In this document: positions 24,467 through 33,427 of the stretch, piece by piece
How the letters are laid out: every line of letters starts with the position of its first letter
Position numbering within the stretch: the first letter of the stretch is position 1
Notes under the pieces: generated by a model
Database searches by the model: none
The model's input: only the letters and a program-made list of their open reading frames with translations
What the model was told of the DNA's origin: nothing
Translations under genes and position numbers: made by a program
Origin: Bacillus sp. SD088
GTDB taxonomy: Bacteria; Bacillota; Bacilli; Bacillales; Bacillaceae_C
Assembly: GCF_017355205.1 (NCBI RefSeq)
Contig: NZ_JADIJK010000036.1
Span: 1 to 39,521 of the forward strand
DNA: 39,521 nucleotides
Reading direction: 5' to 3'

Positions 24467-26656
24467 CTATTCCCCCTCTATTTGCTCAAATGCAATCTTT
24501 ATATGGAGGCCATTATGATTATTTTCATAGCGTACTAAAACAGTTTGGCTTTCTTGATCCCAATCAAAGCGAATATCCTGATAGCTGTCTTGCTCTTTGT
24601 TTTTAATTTGTATACTCGATGTTTTTTTGACACATCGTAATCTACTAATTCCAGGTACTCCTAAAGGTCCCTTCACGAACATCTCAATATCATTTCCATC
24701 ATTGACGATATTTTCTATTCTTGAAGAGGAAGCAATCACTTGGCAATTCTTTTGGTCAGTTGTATGGTTCTCCAGATCATATAGGAGCAACTGATTTCCC
24801 GGTTGAACCACAACCTCTTTACGTATTGATAAATTATGATCAAATAAATCGACATATACACCTTGTAATTTTAAAGGTTCCTCGTTTATTGATTCGTCCA
24901 TTACAGTACTAATAACGTACGGCCCTCGCTTCAGAAGTAAATAATTTTTTTCCTCCCAATCGTTGGTTGAAAAAAGCTGTCTCACAGTATTCTTCAATAA
25001 TTCTGCATCTTGCTGGGTTTCAGCGCATTCCTTTGGATTTAATGGCAGAAAGCTTACCATTCCTTTTCCAACTGGATAGGTACCTCGTTCCAGTTTTCGT
25101 TCGAGCCCAAGTGCTTCAAAAAGATGTTCAGCCGGATTTTCATACGAAGAGCCATTTGAATTCCACCATTCTCTTACATGATGATAATCATCACTATGAT
25201 CACCAACATACAGCAAACGACCACCATTTTGCACCCATTGACTTAAGCCGAGATGAATATCAGGCGCTTCTGGTTTTAAAAATTCATAGCTTAGAATCAA
25301 TGTTTGATAGTCATCTAGATATGAAGAAAATTGCCTAATATTATCTAACTGAACAGGCCTTACGGGAATCCCTGATTTTAACAAGGGTAACGTCAAACCA
25401 TAGAACTCTGACCAATCAAGCAATTCTTGCGCTTTGTCTCCTTTCAACATCTCCGCATCTGTTCCATCATATTTTTGCGAGCCATCCTCTCCCAAAATAT
25501 CAGGGTGATTGCGTTGGAACATAGTGGAATCAGCAAGGAGAACACCAACTGGATCCATTTTCCCAACCCATTCAATCTCACTTTGATCAAAATCACGCAA
25601 TGTATTCATCAATATAAGCAAACTAGTCGCATAATCTGGTGGAATCGCTTCTTTACCTTCCCCATTCTTTTTAGGATAAGATCCATTGAAGACCCTGTTT
25701 GGCCATGGCGATATTTCATAGCGATGAACATCTGGATGAAATAAAGAAGCAGTTACGATTTTATAATAATTGTTTCGATAATCATCCCAATCATAATTTG
25801 GATTATCCTCAATTGGATCATGCAAAAACCACATTCTTCTTTGGGTGCCACGCACTAATTCCTGCATAACTCCATATTCTAAGTATGCCGTTTCAAATGT
25901 CCGCTCTTTGCGGACACCATTGTATACATTTGGCGTACGCGAGGTACCTGTCCATACTTGCGCAATGTATCCATCAACAGTCGGTAAGCTAAGTAGCTGT
26001 GACTGCGGACTGACAATTCTCCACTGTGTATAGTTAATTAGACTATGAGTAGGAACATAGAAACGTAAATCTCTTTGATATTTTACTTGCGCGTATTCCT
26101 TTAATTCACCGCATAGCCGATCTAAGCAGCGTGTATAGAGAAAAGCCTTTAATTTTGACGCTCGATACTGAGCATCTACTGATTCGTGGGGAGGAACCCA
26201 TGCTTCCTTGTAAAAGATCTGCCATTCTCTCTTAAAAGCCTCTGAATAACCACCTTCTACCCAAAACTCTGGTTCTTCAAGATGAATGGCCTCTACTCCA
26301 CCATCTACAGCCACTTTAATCCGTTCAGTTAAATAGTTAGTAAAGGCGATTGTTGGGACCATATAAGGTACGTCTTTACCATGGCCAATAATTTCACCAA
26401 GACGATTTTTCTGTGCTTCATCCCAATGTTTCCTTCCATCAACTTCGCCGTATAAATAATCCTGATATTCTCCCCAGGCTACTCCTGTCATTAGATGAAC
26501 AACGTACCCACGGTCTTGCCATTCTTTTATTCTTTTCGGCATCGATTCATCAATGCCGTACACCATAACAAAGTCTGTTCTTAAATCAAACGTGGGATGA
26601 TAGGCTACTCTTTCCTGGAAACCCGTTTTTTCTTCCAATCTAGTTTTCTCCATCAT
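24467..26656 (-). CDS. Unassigned putative TIM-barrel glycoside hydrolase
   Basis: I do not recognise a named family. The first 330 residues read like a (beta/alpha)8 barrel: FVMVYGID, YVVHLMTG, MVPTIAFTNYL, VEAIHLEEPEFW, LRFYVPTHS, VDGYIAQVWTG, MWFLHDPIEDNP and VHRYEISPWPNRVF fall at strand-like intervals. Glu127/Glu128 (after the fourth strand region) and Glu314 (late strand) are candidate catalytic acids in the clan GH-A pattern. Residues about 430-520 (TLILSYEFLKPEAPDIHLGLSQWV, GGRLLYVGD) resemble the flavodoxin-like trimerisation domain of GH42 enzymes, and the C-terminus is beta-rich. No signal peptide. The ATG at 26656 has GGGAGGGG upstream. The gene sits between GH127-type and DUF4965-type genes in one transcription unit, which supports a role in degrading a complex glycan. 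Confidence 0.6.
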   Translation of the reverse strand: MMEKTRLEEKTGFQERVAYHPTFDLRTDFVMVYGIDESMPKRIKEWQDRGYVVHLMTGVAWGEYQDYLYGEVDGRKHWDEAQKNRLGEIIGHGKDVPYMVPTIAFTNYLTERIKVAVDGGVEAIHLEEPEFWVEGGYSEAFKREWQIFYKEAWVPPHESVDAQYRASKLKAFLYTRCLDRLCGELKEYAQVKYQRDLRFYVPTHSLINYTQWRIVSPQSQLLSLPTVDGYIAQVWTGTSRTPNVYNGVRKERTFETAYLEYGVMQELVRGTQRRMWFLHDPIEDNPNYDWDDYRNNYYKIVTASLFHPDVHRYEISPWPNRVFNGSYPKKNGEGKEAIPPDYATSLLILMNTLRDFDQSEIEWVGKMDPVGVLLADSTMFQRNHPDILGEDGSQKYDGTDAEMLKGDKAQELLDWSEFYGLTLPLLKSGIPVRPVQLDNIRQFSSYLDDYQTLILSYEFLKPEAPDIHLGLSQWVQNGGRLLYVGDHSDDYHHVREWWNSNGSSYENPAEHLFEALGLERKLERGTYPVGKGMVSFLPLNPKECAETQQDAELLKNTVRQLFSTNDWEEKNYLLLKRGPYVISTVMDESINEEPLKLQGVYVDLFDHNLSIRKEVVVQPGNQLLLYDLENHTTDQKNCQVIASSSRIENIVNDGNDIEMFVKGPLGVPGISRLRCVKKTSSIQIKNKEQDSYQDIRFDWDQESQTVLVRYENNHNGLHIKIAFEQIEGE

Positions 26657-26678
26657 TCATTCCCCTCCCATTGCATCA

Positions 26679-28703
26679 TTATGCGTTAGCCGTTTTCCAA
26701 TTCGTTTCCTTTAACATCAACATGAATAATCCACCTACAACTGATCGATTTTTAAAATTTAATCTTTTGGCTGACTTCGTATCAAACCAATCAGAAAATG
26801 GAACACGATCTTCGGTTTCATTTAAATATAGCCATAGCGGTTCAATTAATGCGCTTGCATCTTCCTTCTGATCGGCTAAAGCGGCTACCCATACAAGCCA
26901 ATCTGCTTTTGTATAGGTTTCCCGACTATCAAGGGGTGTACCAAAACGATTCCGTTTTGACAAATAATACGATATTTCTCTTTCTCTTACTTCTTTAGAA
27001 AACAAGTTTAGAGAAAAAATCATATCCCAAACCAAATTATACTTAAGACTCCATGTATCCGCTTGATCAAAGGTTAACTTATAATGATCATTGTCTATTG
27101 CCATCTCTTCCCATTTTGTTGCCATTTGCTGGGCTAAAGCAATGTATTTTTTCTTTTCTTCCTTTTTTCCTAATAATTCACATAAAATACCATAGCTGCC
27201 TATCCCAATGATCGCTTTTATTGATAGGTTTGCATTATGGGCTAAATGACCAGCAAAATCATCTGTACACAGTTGATTCCCAGGATCTAATCCATTCTTT
27301 TCAAGATACTTAGCCCATTGTGTAAGTAAATCCCAATTTTCCTCTGCAAAAGTCGCTTCTCCTTCTGCTAAACAAACTGCAGTCATCATGATTAACATAT
27401 TGCCGCATTCCTCAATGGGCATTTGGTTTTCCAACTTATTCTCTCCATACACATTACCATTTGCAACTGGATAGACACCAACATCATGTGGAGCAAATTC
27501 AAATGGCCAATCATCTGATCTGGAATAGCGAAAAATAGGTCGCATCATCCCTTTTACTAATTCAGGATTGTACAATAAAAATAGAGGAATTGATGGGTAA
27601 CTGATATCTACAGTTCCAATACAACCATTACTATTATTTTCCTTTGAGAGAAATAATAGATCCCCTTGATCATCCAAGACTAGTTTATGGGCCGCAACCG
27701 CTTGTCGATAAACCAAAGAAGTAATATCCCTGTATTTCGTGCCTCCCACATCCGTTGTCTCTTGGATCATGATTTCATTAAATTCATGGCAAGCTTTCTT
27801 CAGTCTAGAGTAATCAGTAATAGACAATTGCAACATTTGATCTGTCGTTTGACCATTTCCTTTCCAGTAACCCGGAAGTCTTTGATGAAAATATTCAATT
27901 GAATCAATATCGTCATAGGCTAACGTTAAAAACTTTGTCTCTTTCGTTGCATCGACCGACTTAAAATCTAATACTACCGCCATTACCGGAGTGTTCTCTT
28001 CTACTGAGCGAGGCATATGACGATCATCTTCATCGGGAAGGGAGTTCGTCTGTATCCACTGCTTCCGAATATTACTAGCATGAATAACAGATACAGCGTT
28101 ACTTGCCTGAGGGACCAATAAATGAAAATACCCCCAATCAATCCGTGTATCATCACCTGTCCGTTCCAAAATAGGTTGGTCAACCGTTCCGATACACATA
28201 TCCGCTATATCATCTTCTAAGGTTGATCGTGACCACCTGACTTGCTGTTTTTTATCATGAACACACCATTCCGCTGTTACATCAAAATAAATTTGTACGT
28301 CATGTTCCTTTCCATCATCTGCCCATACATCAAATGTGACATATGAAGCTGGTCTTGAGAGCGCATCCAAATCATTTAAAAGGAGTGGTGTTGTAAAATC
28401 CACTTGCAGTTTAATCCCTGCACCTTGAAAAGTATATATGGTTGATAATGGCTTTACAGTTAGTTGAAGTTGCTTTAAATTATTTACCTTTTCTTCAGCG
28501 TCTGGCACTTTTCCCATAAAACGCCAGACTTCACCATCAATCCTAATCATTCCAACCATTCCAAAAATACCAGAATCACGATGTACATCATATGTCCAAT
28601 GGTGTACATGATCATCATACAAATGGTCCGAGCTGGACCAAGCATTAAAATAAGGATCAACATTTAGTAAAGGCACCGCTGGAGGTCTCATTGAATTTCC
28701 CAT
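26679..28703 (-). CDS. Glutaminase-A-like protein (DUF4964/DUF5127/DUF4965/DUF1793 architecture)
   Basis: The protein begins with RPPAVPLLNVDPYFNAWSSS and DDHVHHWT, the hallmark of proteins annotated as glutaminase A. It continues with a DUF5127-like beta region, then a DUF4965/DUF1793 alpha-toroid with LVYRQAVAAHKLVLD, SNGCIGTVDISYPSIPLFLLYNPEL, FAPHDVGVYPVANG and MPIEECGNMLIMMTAVC. The fold is related to six-hairpin glycosidases, and many bacterial members sit in glycan loci, so a glycosidase is more likely here than a glutaminase; that is an inference. There is no signal peptide. I chose the ATG at 28703 (GGGAG 8 bases upstream); the ATGs at 28706 and 28718 are possible. It is the first gene of the three-gene unit. 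Confidence 0.75.
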   Translation of the reverse strand: MGNSMRPPAVPLLNVDPYFNAWSSSDHLYDDHVHHWTYDVHRDSGIFGMVGMIRIDGEVWRFMGKVPDAEEKVNNLKQLQLTVKPLSTIYTFQGAGIKLQVDFTTPLLLNDLDALSRPASYVTFDVWADDGKEHDVQIYFDVTAEWCVHDKKQQVRWSRSTLEDDIADMCIGTVDQPILERTGDDTRIDWGYFHLLVPQASNAVSVIHASNIRKQWIQTNSLPDEDDRHMPRSVEENTPVMAVVLDFKSVDATKETKFLTLAYDDIDSIEYFHQRLPGYWKGNGQTTDQMLQLSITDYSRLKKACHEFNEIMIQETTDVGGTKYRDITSLVYRQAVAAHKLVLDDQGDLLFLSKENNSNGCIGTVDISYPSIPLFLLYNPELVKGMMRPIFRYSRSDDWPFEFAPHDVGVYPVANGNVYGENKLENQMPIEECGNMLIMMTAVCLAEGEATFAEENWDLLTQWAKYLEKNGLDPGNQLCTDDFAGHLAHNANLSIKAIIGIGSYGILCELLGKKEEKKKYIALAQQMATKWEEMAIDNDHYKLTFDQADTWSLKYNLVWDMIFSLNLFSKEVREREISYYLSKRNRFGTPLDSRETYTKADWLVWVAALADQKEDASALIEPLWLYLNETEDRVPFSDWFDTKSAKRLNFKNRSVVGGLFMLMLKETNWKTANA

Positions 28704-29089
28704 CATTTTCACTCCCATTTCATTTTATTAACCTAAATATCCTTAATATAATCATAATATCAAAGAGTATGAATCCGATTACAAATAGCATAATTTAAGT
28801 AGACTTTTTCATAGTATTGAACGAACAAGATAATAGGCAAATAACCCTTTTTTTCGGCGACTTGGTCTCCACCTTTATACTTTACTAATATTATGTCCTA
28901 TTTCAAGGATGCACATATTTGTAAGTACAACGGTTTCAATTCTAACACCTCTCTAACATCTCTTAATTCAATTTGTTTAATATAATATTATAATAAATAA
29001 ATTTAGAATTCTAGTCTAAATACTTCATCCTTTCCCTTCTCTTATGAGAAAATTGTTAAATATGCACTTAATGACATATCAATAACACC

Positions 29090-29118
29090 TTGACTGTTAT
29101 AACAAATTAGGATATATT
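29090..29118 (+). promoter_or_regulatory. Candidate promoter P1 with embedded TGTTATAACA palindrome
   Basis: TTGACT (29090-29095) and TATATT (29113-29118) are spaced by 17 bases, a good sigma-A promoter. The spacer contains the perfect palindrome TGTTATAACA (29095-29104), well placed to act as an operator. TATAACA recurs upstream of the GntR-LacI and sulfatase genes in this window. If used, the promoter would give a leader of about 480 bases before the binding-protein gene. Confidence 0.5.
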
Positions 29119-29385
29119 AGCTATATTCCATTTATTTTAAGTATTTGAATTATTTTGCAGTTTTCTCCTTAAAAGGGACTTCAAGGGGGGAGGGATTGGG
29201 AAAATGTTAATGAATATAGATCAACATGTATAGGATGAACAAGTTTCAACATCCAAGTTTAATATGATTGATTCATAGTGTCCGAATATGTTAATTGAAA
29301 TAATCAACTTGACTCTTGCAAAATTTGTCGTCAACATTTGTTGAATGATGACTAGTTTTGTAATGTTTGCGCGAAATAAAATGAC

Positions 29386-29441
29386 ACCTCGCTTTTTGTG
29401 GCATTGGAAATGGGTAACAATCAAACACAAAAAGGAGAGGT
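29386..29441 (+). promoter_or_regulatory. Leader hairpin that could mask a ribosome binding site
   Basis: ACCTCGCTTTTTGTG (29386-29400) is nearly complementary to CACAAAAAGGAGAGGT (29426-29441). The right arm contains AAGGAGAGG, a strong Shine-Dalgarno sequence for the short frame at 29450. In RNA the left arm would pair with and hide it. Alternatively these arms may be the remains of an insertion-sequence end. Confidence 0.4.
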
Positions 29442-29449
29442 CTAAGGTT

Positions 29450-29482
29450 ATGGTATCCTTTCATTATGCCATTGTCACTTAA
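29450..29482 (+). CDS. Possible 10-residue leader peptide
   Basis: An ATG with GGAGAGG 9 bases upstream opens an 11-codon frame (MVSFHYAIVT, stop TAA). It lies between the two candidate promoters and after the masking hairpin. It could be a regulatory leader peptide or the start of a vanished gene. Nothing beyond its ribosome site and position supports translation. Confidence 0.25.
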   Translation: MVSFHYAIVT

Positions 29483-29492
29483 AAGTCTATAA

Positions 29493-29507
29493 TTGAAAGC
29501 GTTTAAC
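29493..29507. promoter_or_regulatory. cre-like site upstream of the orphan binding-protein gene
   Basis: TTGAAAGCGTTTAAC resembles the catabolite-responsive element WTGNAANCGNWNNCW, with mismatches only in the last two positions. Located just upstream of the second candidate promoter, it would allow carbon catabolite control by CcpA. Confidence 0.45.
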
Positions 29508-29513
29508 TAAGCC

Positions 29514-29542
29514 TTGAGAAATTGTAACAACATGTTGATAAG
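29514..29542 (+). promoter_or_regulatory. Candidate promoter P2 for the orphan binding-protein gene
   Basis: TTGAGA (29514-29519) is a good -35 box and GATAAG (29537-29542) a moderate -10 box, with a 17-base spacer. It would give a leader of about 60 bases before the GTG start at 29608. Confidence 0.4.
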
Positions 29543-29607
29543 AATCACATGACAAGCAAGGTCTTAAGAAATTGTTGAAATTACCTAAAATATGGGAGGT
29601 TAATTGC

Positions 29608-30927
29608 GTGAGTATAAAGATAAGAAAATTCCTAATGATGTGTCTGCTTTTTTTATTAGTGATCGTTACTTTTGGCTGTGCTAATGATACGAATACTGAA
29701 CCAAATGATGAGGATCACACAGCGGATGATGAAGTGGAAGAGGGAGATCCAGATCCAGTTACTCTACAAGTTGTTATAGGTTGGGATGAAGAAATGTTTA
29801 ACGATCGTTTTAAAGATCCGATCGAAGAAGCCTTTCCTTGGATTACAATTGAACAAATTCAATCAGGTTCTGGTAGAGAAGAGTTAGAGGAAGTGTTTGC
29901 TAAAGATTTGAATCCAGATATTATCTTTGAACTCTCTCCCGACAATATGGAGTACTTTGGACTTGATTACGATCTAGATGAACTAATCGAAAAACATGGC
30001 TATGATGTGAGCCATATCAACCCTGTTTATTTAGAAGCTATTCGAGCTAAAGATCCAGAAAGACGACTTTTAGGTATGCCCTATGAGATTGTCAACTGGG
30101 TGTTGTTCTATAATAAAGATATTTTCGATACCTTTGGTGTTGATTATCCAACAGAGGATATGACTTGGAATGAAGCGATCGATCTAGCAAGTAAAGTATC
30201 TGGTGAGCGAAATGGTGTTCATTATCGTGGTTTAGATTTAGGACCTGCGCATGTACCATTTGCACAATTTTCAGTGAATCGAACTGATCCTGAAACAGGT
30301 GAAGTTTTAATCCAAGAGGAAGAGGAATTTGCTAGGTATCTAGATTTAATCCAAGATATAGGAGCACTAGATAATTCAGGTGAACCTTTCTTCGAGCCAG
30401 CTAAATTTACTGATGAACGTTCTACAGCCATGTTCGTTGAGTTTGTTCAAGCAGTAGATTGGTGGTCAGAAGCAGAAGGTCTTAATTATGATGTTACAGC
30501 ACTCCCTACATGGGATGGTGAACCAGCAGTAACTCATCGACCTGATTTTGGGATCCTTAATTGGAGTATCAGCCCTCTAAGTGAAAACAAAGACGCAGCG
30601 TTTGACGTTATTACTTATTTTACCGAAGCAGAATATCAGACATTTGCTTCTCGAATTGGTCTTGGGCCTACTAGTGTAGAAGATGAAGTTCTAGAACAAT
30701 TCTTCCAAGATTATGAATCAACGCATGATAAAAATATGCAATCTATTTTTGCTCATCCGCCTGCAAGCCCACCGGAGCATATTAGTAGATGGGATAACTA
30801 TGTTGATTTTAACGTACACCGTTGGTTAAATGATGAGGAATATAGGAACATTGACCGAAATGAATATTTGCGTATTGTCGCAGAAGAATCAGCTGCAAAG
30901 ATTCAGGAGGCAATGGGAGCAGAATAA
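29608..30927 (+). CDS. Orphan solute-binding lipoprotein, family 1
   Basis: Surface-anchored substrate receptor of the extracellular solute-binding family 1. A signal peptide ends in the lipobox TFGC with Cys24, followed by a strongly acidic spacer (NDTNTEPNDEDHTADDEVEEGDPDP). The core shows the usual fold pattern (VNWVLFYNKDIFDTFGVDYPTEDMTWNEAIDLA). I chose the GTG at 29608 because GGAGG lies 8 bases upstream; the frame is open from 29572. Length 439 residues is normal. No permease or ATPase gene follows, so it must work with a transporter encoded elsewhere or act as a glycan-capture protein with the neighbouring GxGYxYP lipoprotein. The very high Asp/Glu content suits a saline or alkaline habitat. 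Confidence 0.85.
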   Translation: MSIKIRKFLMMCLLFLLVIVTFGCANDTNTEPNDEDHTADDEVEEGDPDPVTLQVVIGWDEEMFNDRFKDPIEEAFPWITIEQIQSGSGREELEEVFAKDLNPDIIFELSPDNMEYFGLDYDLDELIEKHGYDVSHINPVYLEAIRAKDPERRLLGMPYEIVNWVLFYNKDIFDTFGVDYPTEDMTWNEAIDLASKVSGERNGVHYRGLDLGPAHVPFAQFSVNRTDPETGEVLIQEEEEFARYLDLIQDIGALDNSGEPFFEPAKFTDERSTAMFVEFVQAVDWWSEAEGLNYDVTALPTWDGEPAVTHRPDFGILNWSISPLSENKDAAFDVITYFTEAEYQTFASRIGLGPTSVEDEVLEQFFQDYESTHDKNMQSIFAHPPASPPEHISRWDNYVDFNVHRWLNDEEYRNIDRNEYLRIVAEESAAKIQEAMGAE

Positions 30928-30961
30928 AGAAATGGTTGTATGATGTTTTCAAATAATGATT

Positions 30962-31012
30962 GGGCATATTCTTCACCTTACTAAGAAGAGAAGGGTGTGC
31001 CCTTTATTTTTT
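30962..31012 (+). terminator. Rho-independent terminator after the orphan binding-protein gene
   Basis: GGGCA (30962-30966) pairs with TGCCC (30998-31002), the inner CACCTT/AAGGGTG arms pair with one bulge, and a T-rich run (31003-31012) follows. It may be partial, because the GxGYxYP gene 80 bases on is in the same direction. Confidence 0.6.
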
Positions 31013-31092
31013 ATATTGGAGAGAGTGCAATGATAAGAGGTCGACCAGTTATGTTAATTTTTGAAGCGTAAAGATTTACGAGGAGAATTTAT

Positions 31093-33219
31093 ATGAATAA
31101 AGGGTCTCTTATGTTTCCGATTCTTTTCTTATTACTTGGTTGTATATTAGGAGGATGTAGTCTTATGGAAAGCTACGAAAATAAAACAAATCATTATAAG
31201 CCATATCCCGAAATAACAAACATAGAAAATGGCATTTCTTGGCCAGAAGGGCAAGCATTGCCTACCTTTTCAACACCTGAAGATACGCTTGATACAATAT
31301 TGGTTCAAGCATTTTCGACAGATGAAGCGATCACTTTTTCTGCATTACAAGGGCTTGTGAATAAAGAAAAACCTAGAATTTTATTGCTTGACTCTAGTAC
31401 AGATGAAGGTGCTTTTACATGGCCGATGACACCAATCATTGGTTTTGAAAATCGTGAAGCCTATTCAGAAACTACTAAATTCGATTTACTTGCCAAGTAC
31501 GCAGACGAAGTCGATGGCGTCATATTGTATGATCCAACAATAAGTCCCCATTATAGAAATTTAGCGGGAACAATGGCTGGAATAATGAATGCTATACCTG
31601 CAGCTGAAAGTGTATATGAAGAAATGCAGGCCAAAGGGATAGAATTAGATGTAGTAGAAGATCTCACAGAAATGACTTTTACAACTCCGATTGAAATCTA
31701 TAACTATCTCTATGATAATTATTGGGGTGACACACAGAAACGGGTTATTTTAAATGCTAAACCATATGATGAAGGTGGAGATCATCATCATACGAGAGAT
31801 ATTATTGCAGCAACTGGTGAGACAGTTCTTTGGCTTGATACATTAGACGATGACGAGAGAGAAGTACTTGAAAAGTTTTATAGAGATATGGAACCAGGAA
31901 ATGCAATTGCACTTGGTTGGTATACGACCGAGCGTTCCGGCATTACGTTAGCATCAAAGTTTGGCATAGGCACAATGCCTGCTGATTTTTATATAAGCGG
32001 CAGTGTATATAGCGGAAATGATAATACCATAACACCTCCACCAGTTCCGAATAAACCTGAGTTAGAAAACAAAGTATATATCGCTTTATATATAAGCGAT
32101 GGGGATAATATTCAATATACACAACGGGCGATGAGGGTGATTTGGGATGAAAATGAAGACTATCGAGGACAAATTCCGATGAACTGGACAATTGCTCCTG
32201 GCCTTGTTGATATTGGTCCTGGACTATTAAACTATTATTATCAAGATGCGACTGAAAATGAATATTTTGTAACTGGACCTTCTGGGATGGGTTACATGAT
32301 GCCTTATAATACACTAAATGAGCCTGGAGCCCCAGTAAAAGATATCTTAACGGATGAGGATGCAGCCGATGGATATACGCGCTTAACAGAAACCTACTTA
32401 CAAAGATCAGGTATTAGAGTTGTCACGATCTGGGATGATGCTTCACCAATGGTTAGAGAAGCTTATGAAAGAAATGGTCGTAACTTATATGGAGCAACCG
32501 TTCAAAACTTTAGGGATGTACCTTCTGTTGAAGGAAGTATCGAAAATGATCGAGTACCTTTTGAAAAATTAAGGATTCCTTACGGAAGTGGCTACGATCA
32601 TATCTTCGGTGATATGACAACTGAGATTAATAAATGGGATGGGGAATCTCCATATTTCTTATCTTATCAAGTCGATATTTGGAGCGAGTTAAGACCAGAA
32701 GTAATCATCGAAATTCATGATAAGCTAAATGAACAGTATGATGGGAATGTTGAGTTTGTTCGAGCAGATCACTTCTTTGCATTGTATAATGAAGCAAATC
32801 ACTTACCATTTAACTTAGCGATGTCAGAGCATACCACAGTAACAGCAAGTGATACTACAGTAGATCCAAAAGTTACTATTAATGGCACCTTCGCTGATAT
32901 TTGGTCTTCTTCAGAGGAAGAAAATTGGTTGGAATTTGATTTCAGCGAAACATATGAGATCAATCGGTATGTGATCAGACATGCAGGGGAACATAGCCTC
33001 GAACAAGAGTTGAATACACGCGATTATCGAGTAGAAGTAAGCACAGATGGCTCAACATGGGAATTAATCGATGATTATAGAGGGAATCAATTAAATGTAA
33101 CAGATATCGAATTCGATCCAGTAAAAGCCAGATATCTAAGGCTTACAATTGATAATCCAGGTGCAGATGATACCGCAAGGATTGCTAATGTTGAAATATA
33201 TGGTAGAGTAGTGGATTAA
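31093..33219 (+). CDS. GxGYxYP-domain lipoprotein with C-terminal F5/8-type (discoidin-like) domain
   Basis: Surface-anchored protein of the putative glycoside-hydrolase-like GxGYxYP family (PF14323 with the PF16216-type N-terminal part). The signal peptide ends in lipobox LGGC with Cys22. Around residue 333 the sequence has YISDGDNIQYTQR, and near 395-405 it has GPSGMGYMMP, which keeps the GxGY and final Pro of the motif but has Met where the family has Tyr. Residues about 570-706 (WLEFDFSETYEINRYVIRHAG to ARIANVEIYGRV) form an F5/8 type C/CBM32-like sandwich. The start has an ACGAGGAG site at normal spacing. Enzymatic activity has not been established for this family as far as I know. It probably degrades or holds an extracellular glycan captured by the adjacent binding protein. 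Confidence 0.8.
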   Translation: MNKGSLMFPILFLLLGCILGGCSLMESYENKTNHYKPYPEITNIENGISWPEGQALPTFSTPEDTLDTILVQAFSTDEAITFSALQGLVNKEKPRILLLDSSTDEGAFTWPMTPIIGFENREAYSETTKFDLLAKYADEVDGVILYDPTISPHYRNLAGTMAGIMNAIPAAESVYEEMQAKGIELDVVEDLTEMTFTTPIEIYNYLYDNYWGDTQKRVILNAKPYDEGGDHHHTRDIIAATGETVLWLDTLDDDEREVLEKFYRDMEPGNAIALGWYTTERSGITLASKFGIGTMPADFYISGSVYSGNDNTITPPPVPNKPELENKVYIALYISDGDNIQYTQRAMRVIWDENEDYRGQIPMNWTIAPGLVDIGPGLLNYYYQDATENEYFVTGPSGMGYMMPYNTLNEPGAPVKDILTDEDAADGYTRLTETYLQRSGIRVVTIWDDASPMVREAYERNGRNLYGATVQNFRDVPSVEGSIENDRVPFEKLRIPYGSGYDHIFGDMTTEINKWDGESPYFLSYQVDIWSELRPEVIIEIHDKLNEQYDGNVEFVRADHFFALYNEANHLPFNLAMSEHTTVTASDTTVDPKVTINGTFADIWSSSEEENWLEFDFSETYEINRYVIRHAGEHSLEQELNTRDYRVEVSTDGSTWELIDDYRGNQLNVTDIEFDPVKARYLRLTIDNPGADDTARIANVEIYGRVVD

Positions 33220-33226
33220 TAATATT

Positions 33227-33269
33227 AAAATCACAGACTGAGGACTCATCCTCAATCTGTGATTTTTTT
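33227..33269 (+). terminator. Strong Rho-independent terminator
   Basis: AAAATCACAGA and TCTGTGATTTT form the outer stem and TGAGGA/TCCTCA the inner stem around a 4-base loop, followed by a run of Ts. It ends the GxGYxYP transcript. Confidence 0.85.
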
Positions 33270-33427
33270 CAATTGAAAATTTGGTTAGTACCCAAAAAGA
33301 TAGATTCTCAAAAAATTATCATTTTACAGGTGAACAATGCGCTGCACTTGGATGAATGACCTTTTCGGGTGAAAACAAAAATTCAATTCATGTTTTTTTA
33401 GTTATAACTTGAGAGTAAATGAAGTTC

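Larger units (their letters stand above)
28719..29607. other. 889-base divergent control region
   Basis: This stretch separates the three-gene minus-strand unit from the plus-strand binding-protein gene. It is very A+T-rich and holds no convincing full-length gene. Contents that can be supported are listed separately: a plus-strand promoter at 29090-29118 with an embedded palindrome, an inverted repeat covering a ribosome binding site at 29386-29441, an 11-codon open frame at 29450-29482, a cre-like site at 29493-29507 and a second candidate promoter at 29514-29542. I found no clear promoter for the minus-strand unit. Confidence 0.6.

Noticed and set aside
29221-29430. 69-codon minus-strand frame in the divergent control region
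   Set aside because: There is no ribosome site, the composition is not protein-like, and it overlaps the plus-strand leader hairpin.
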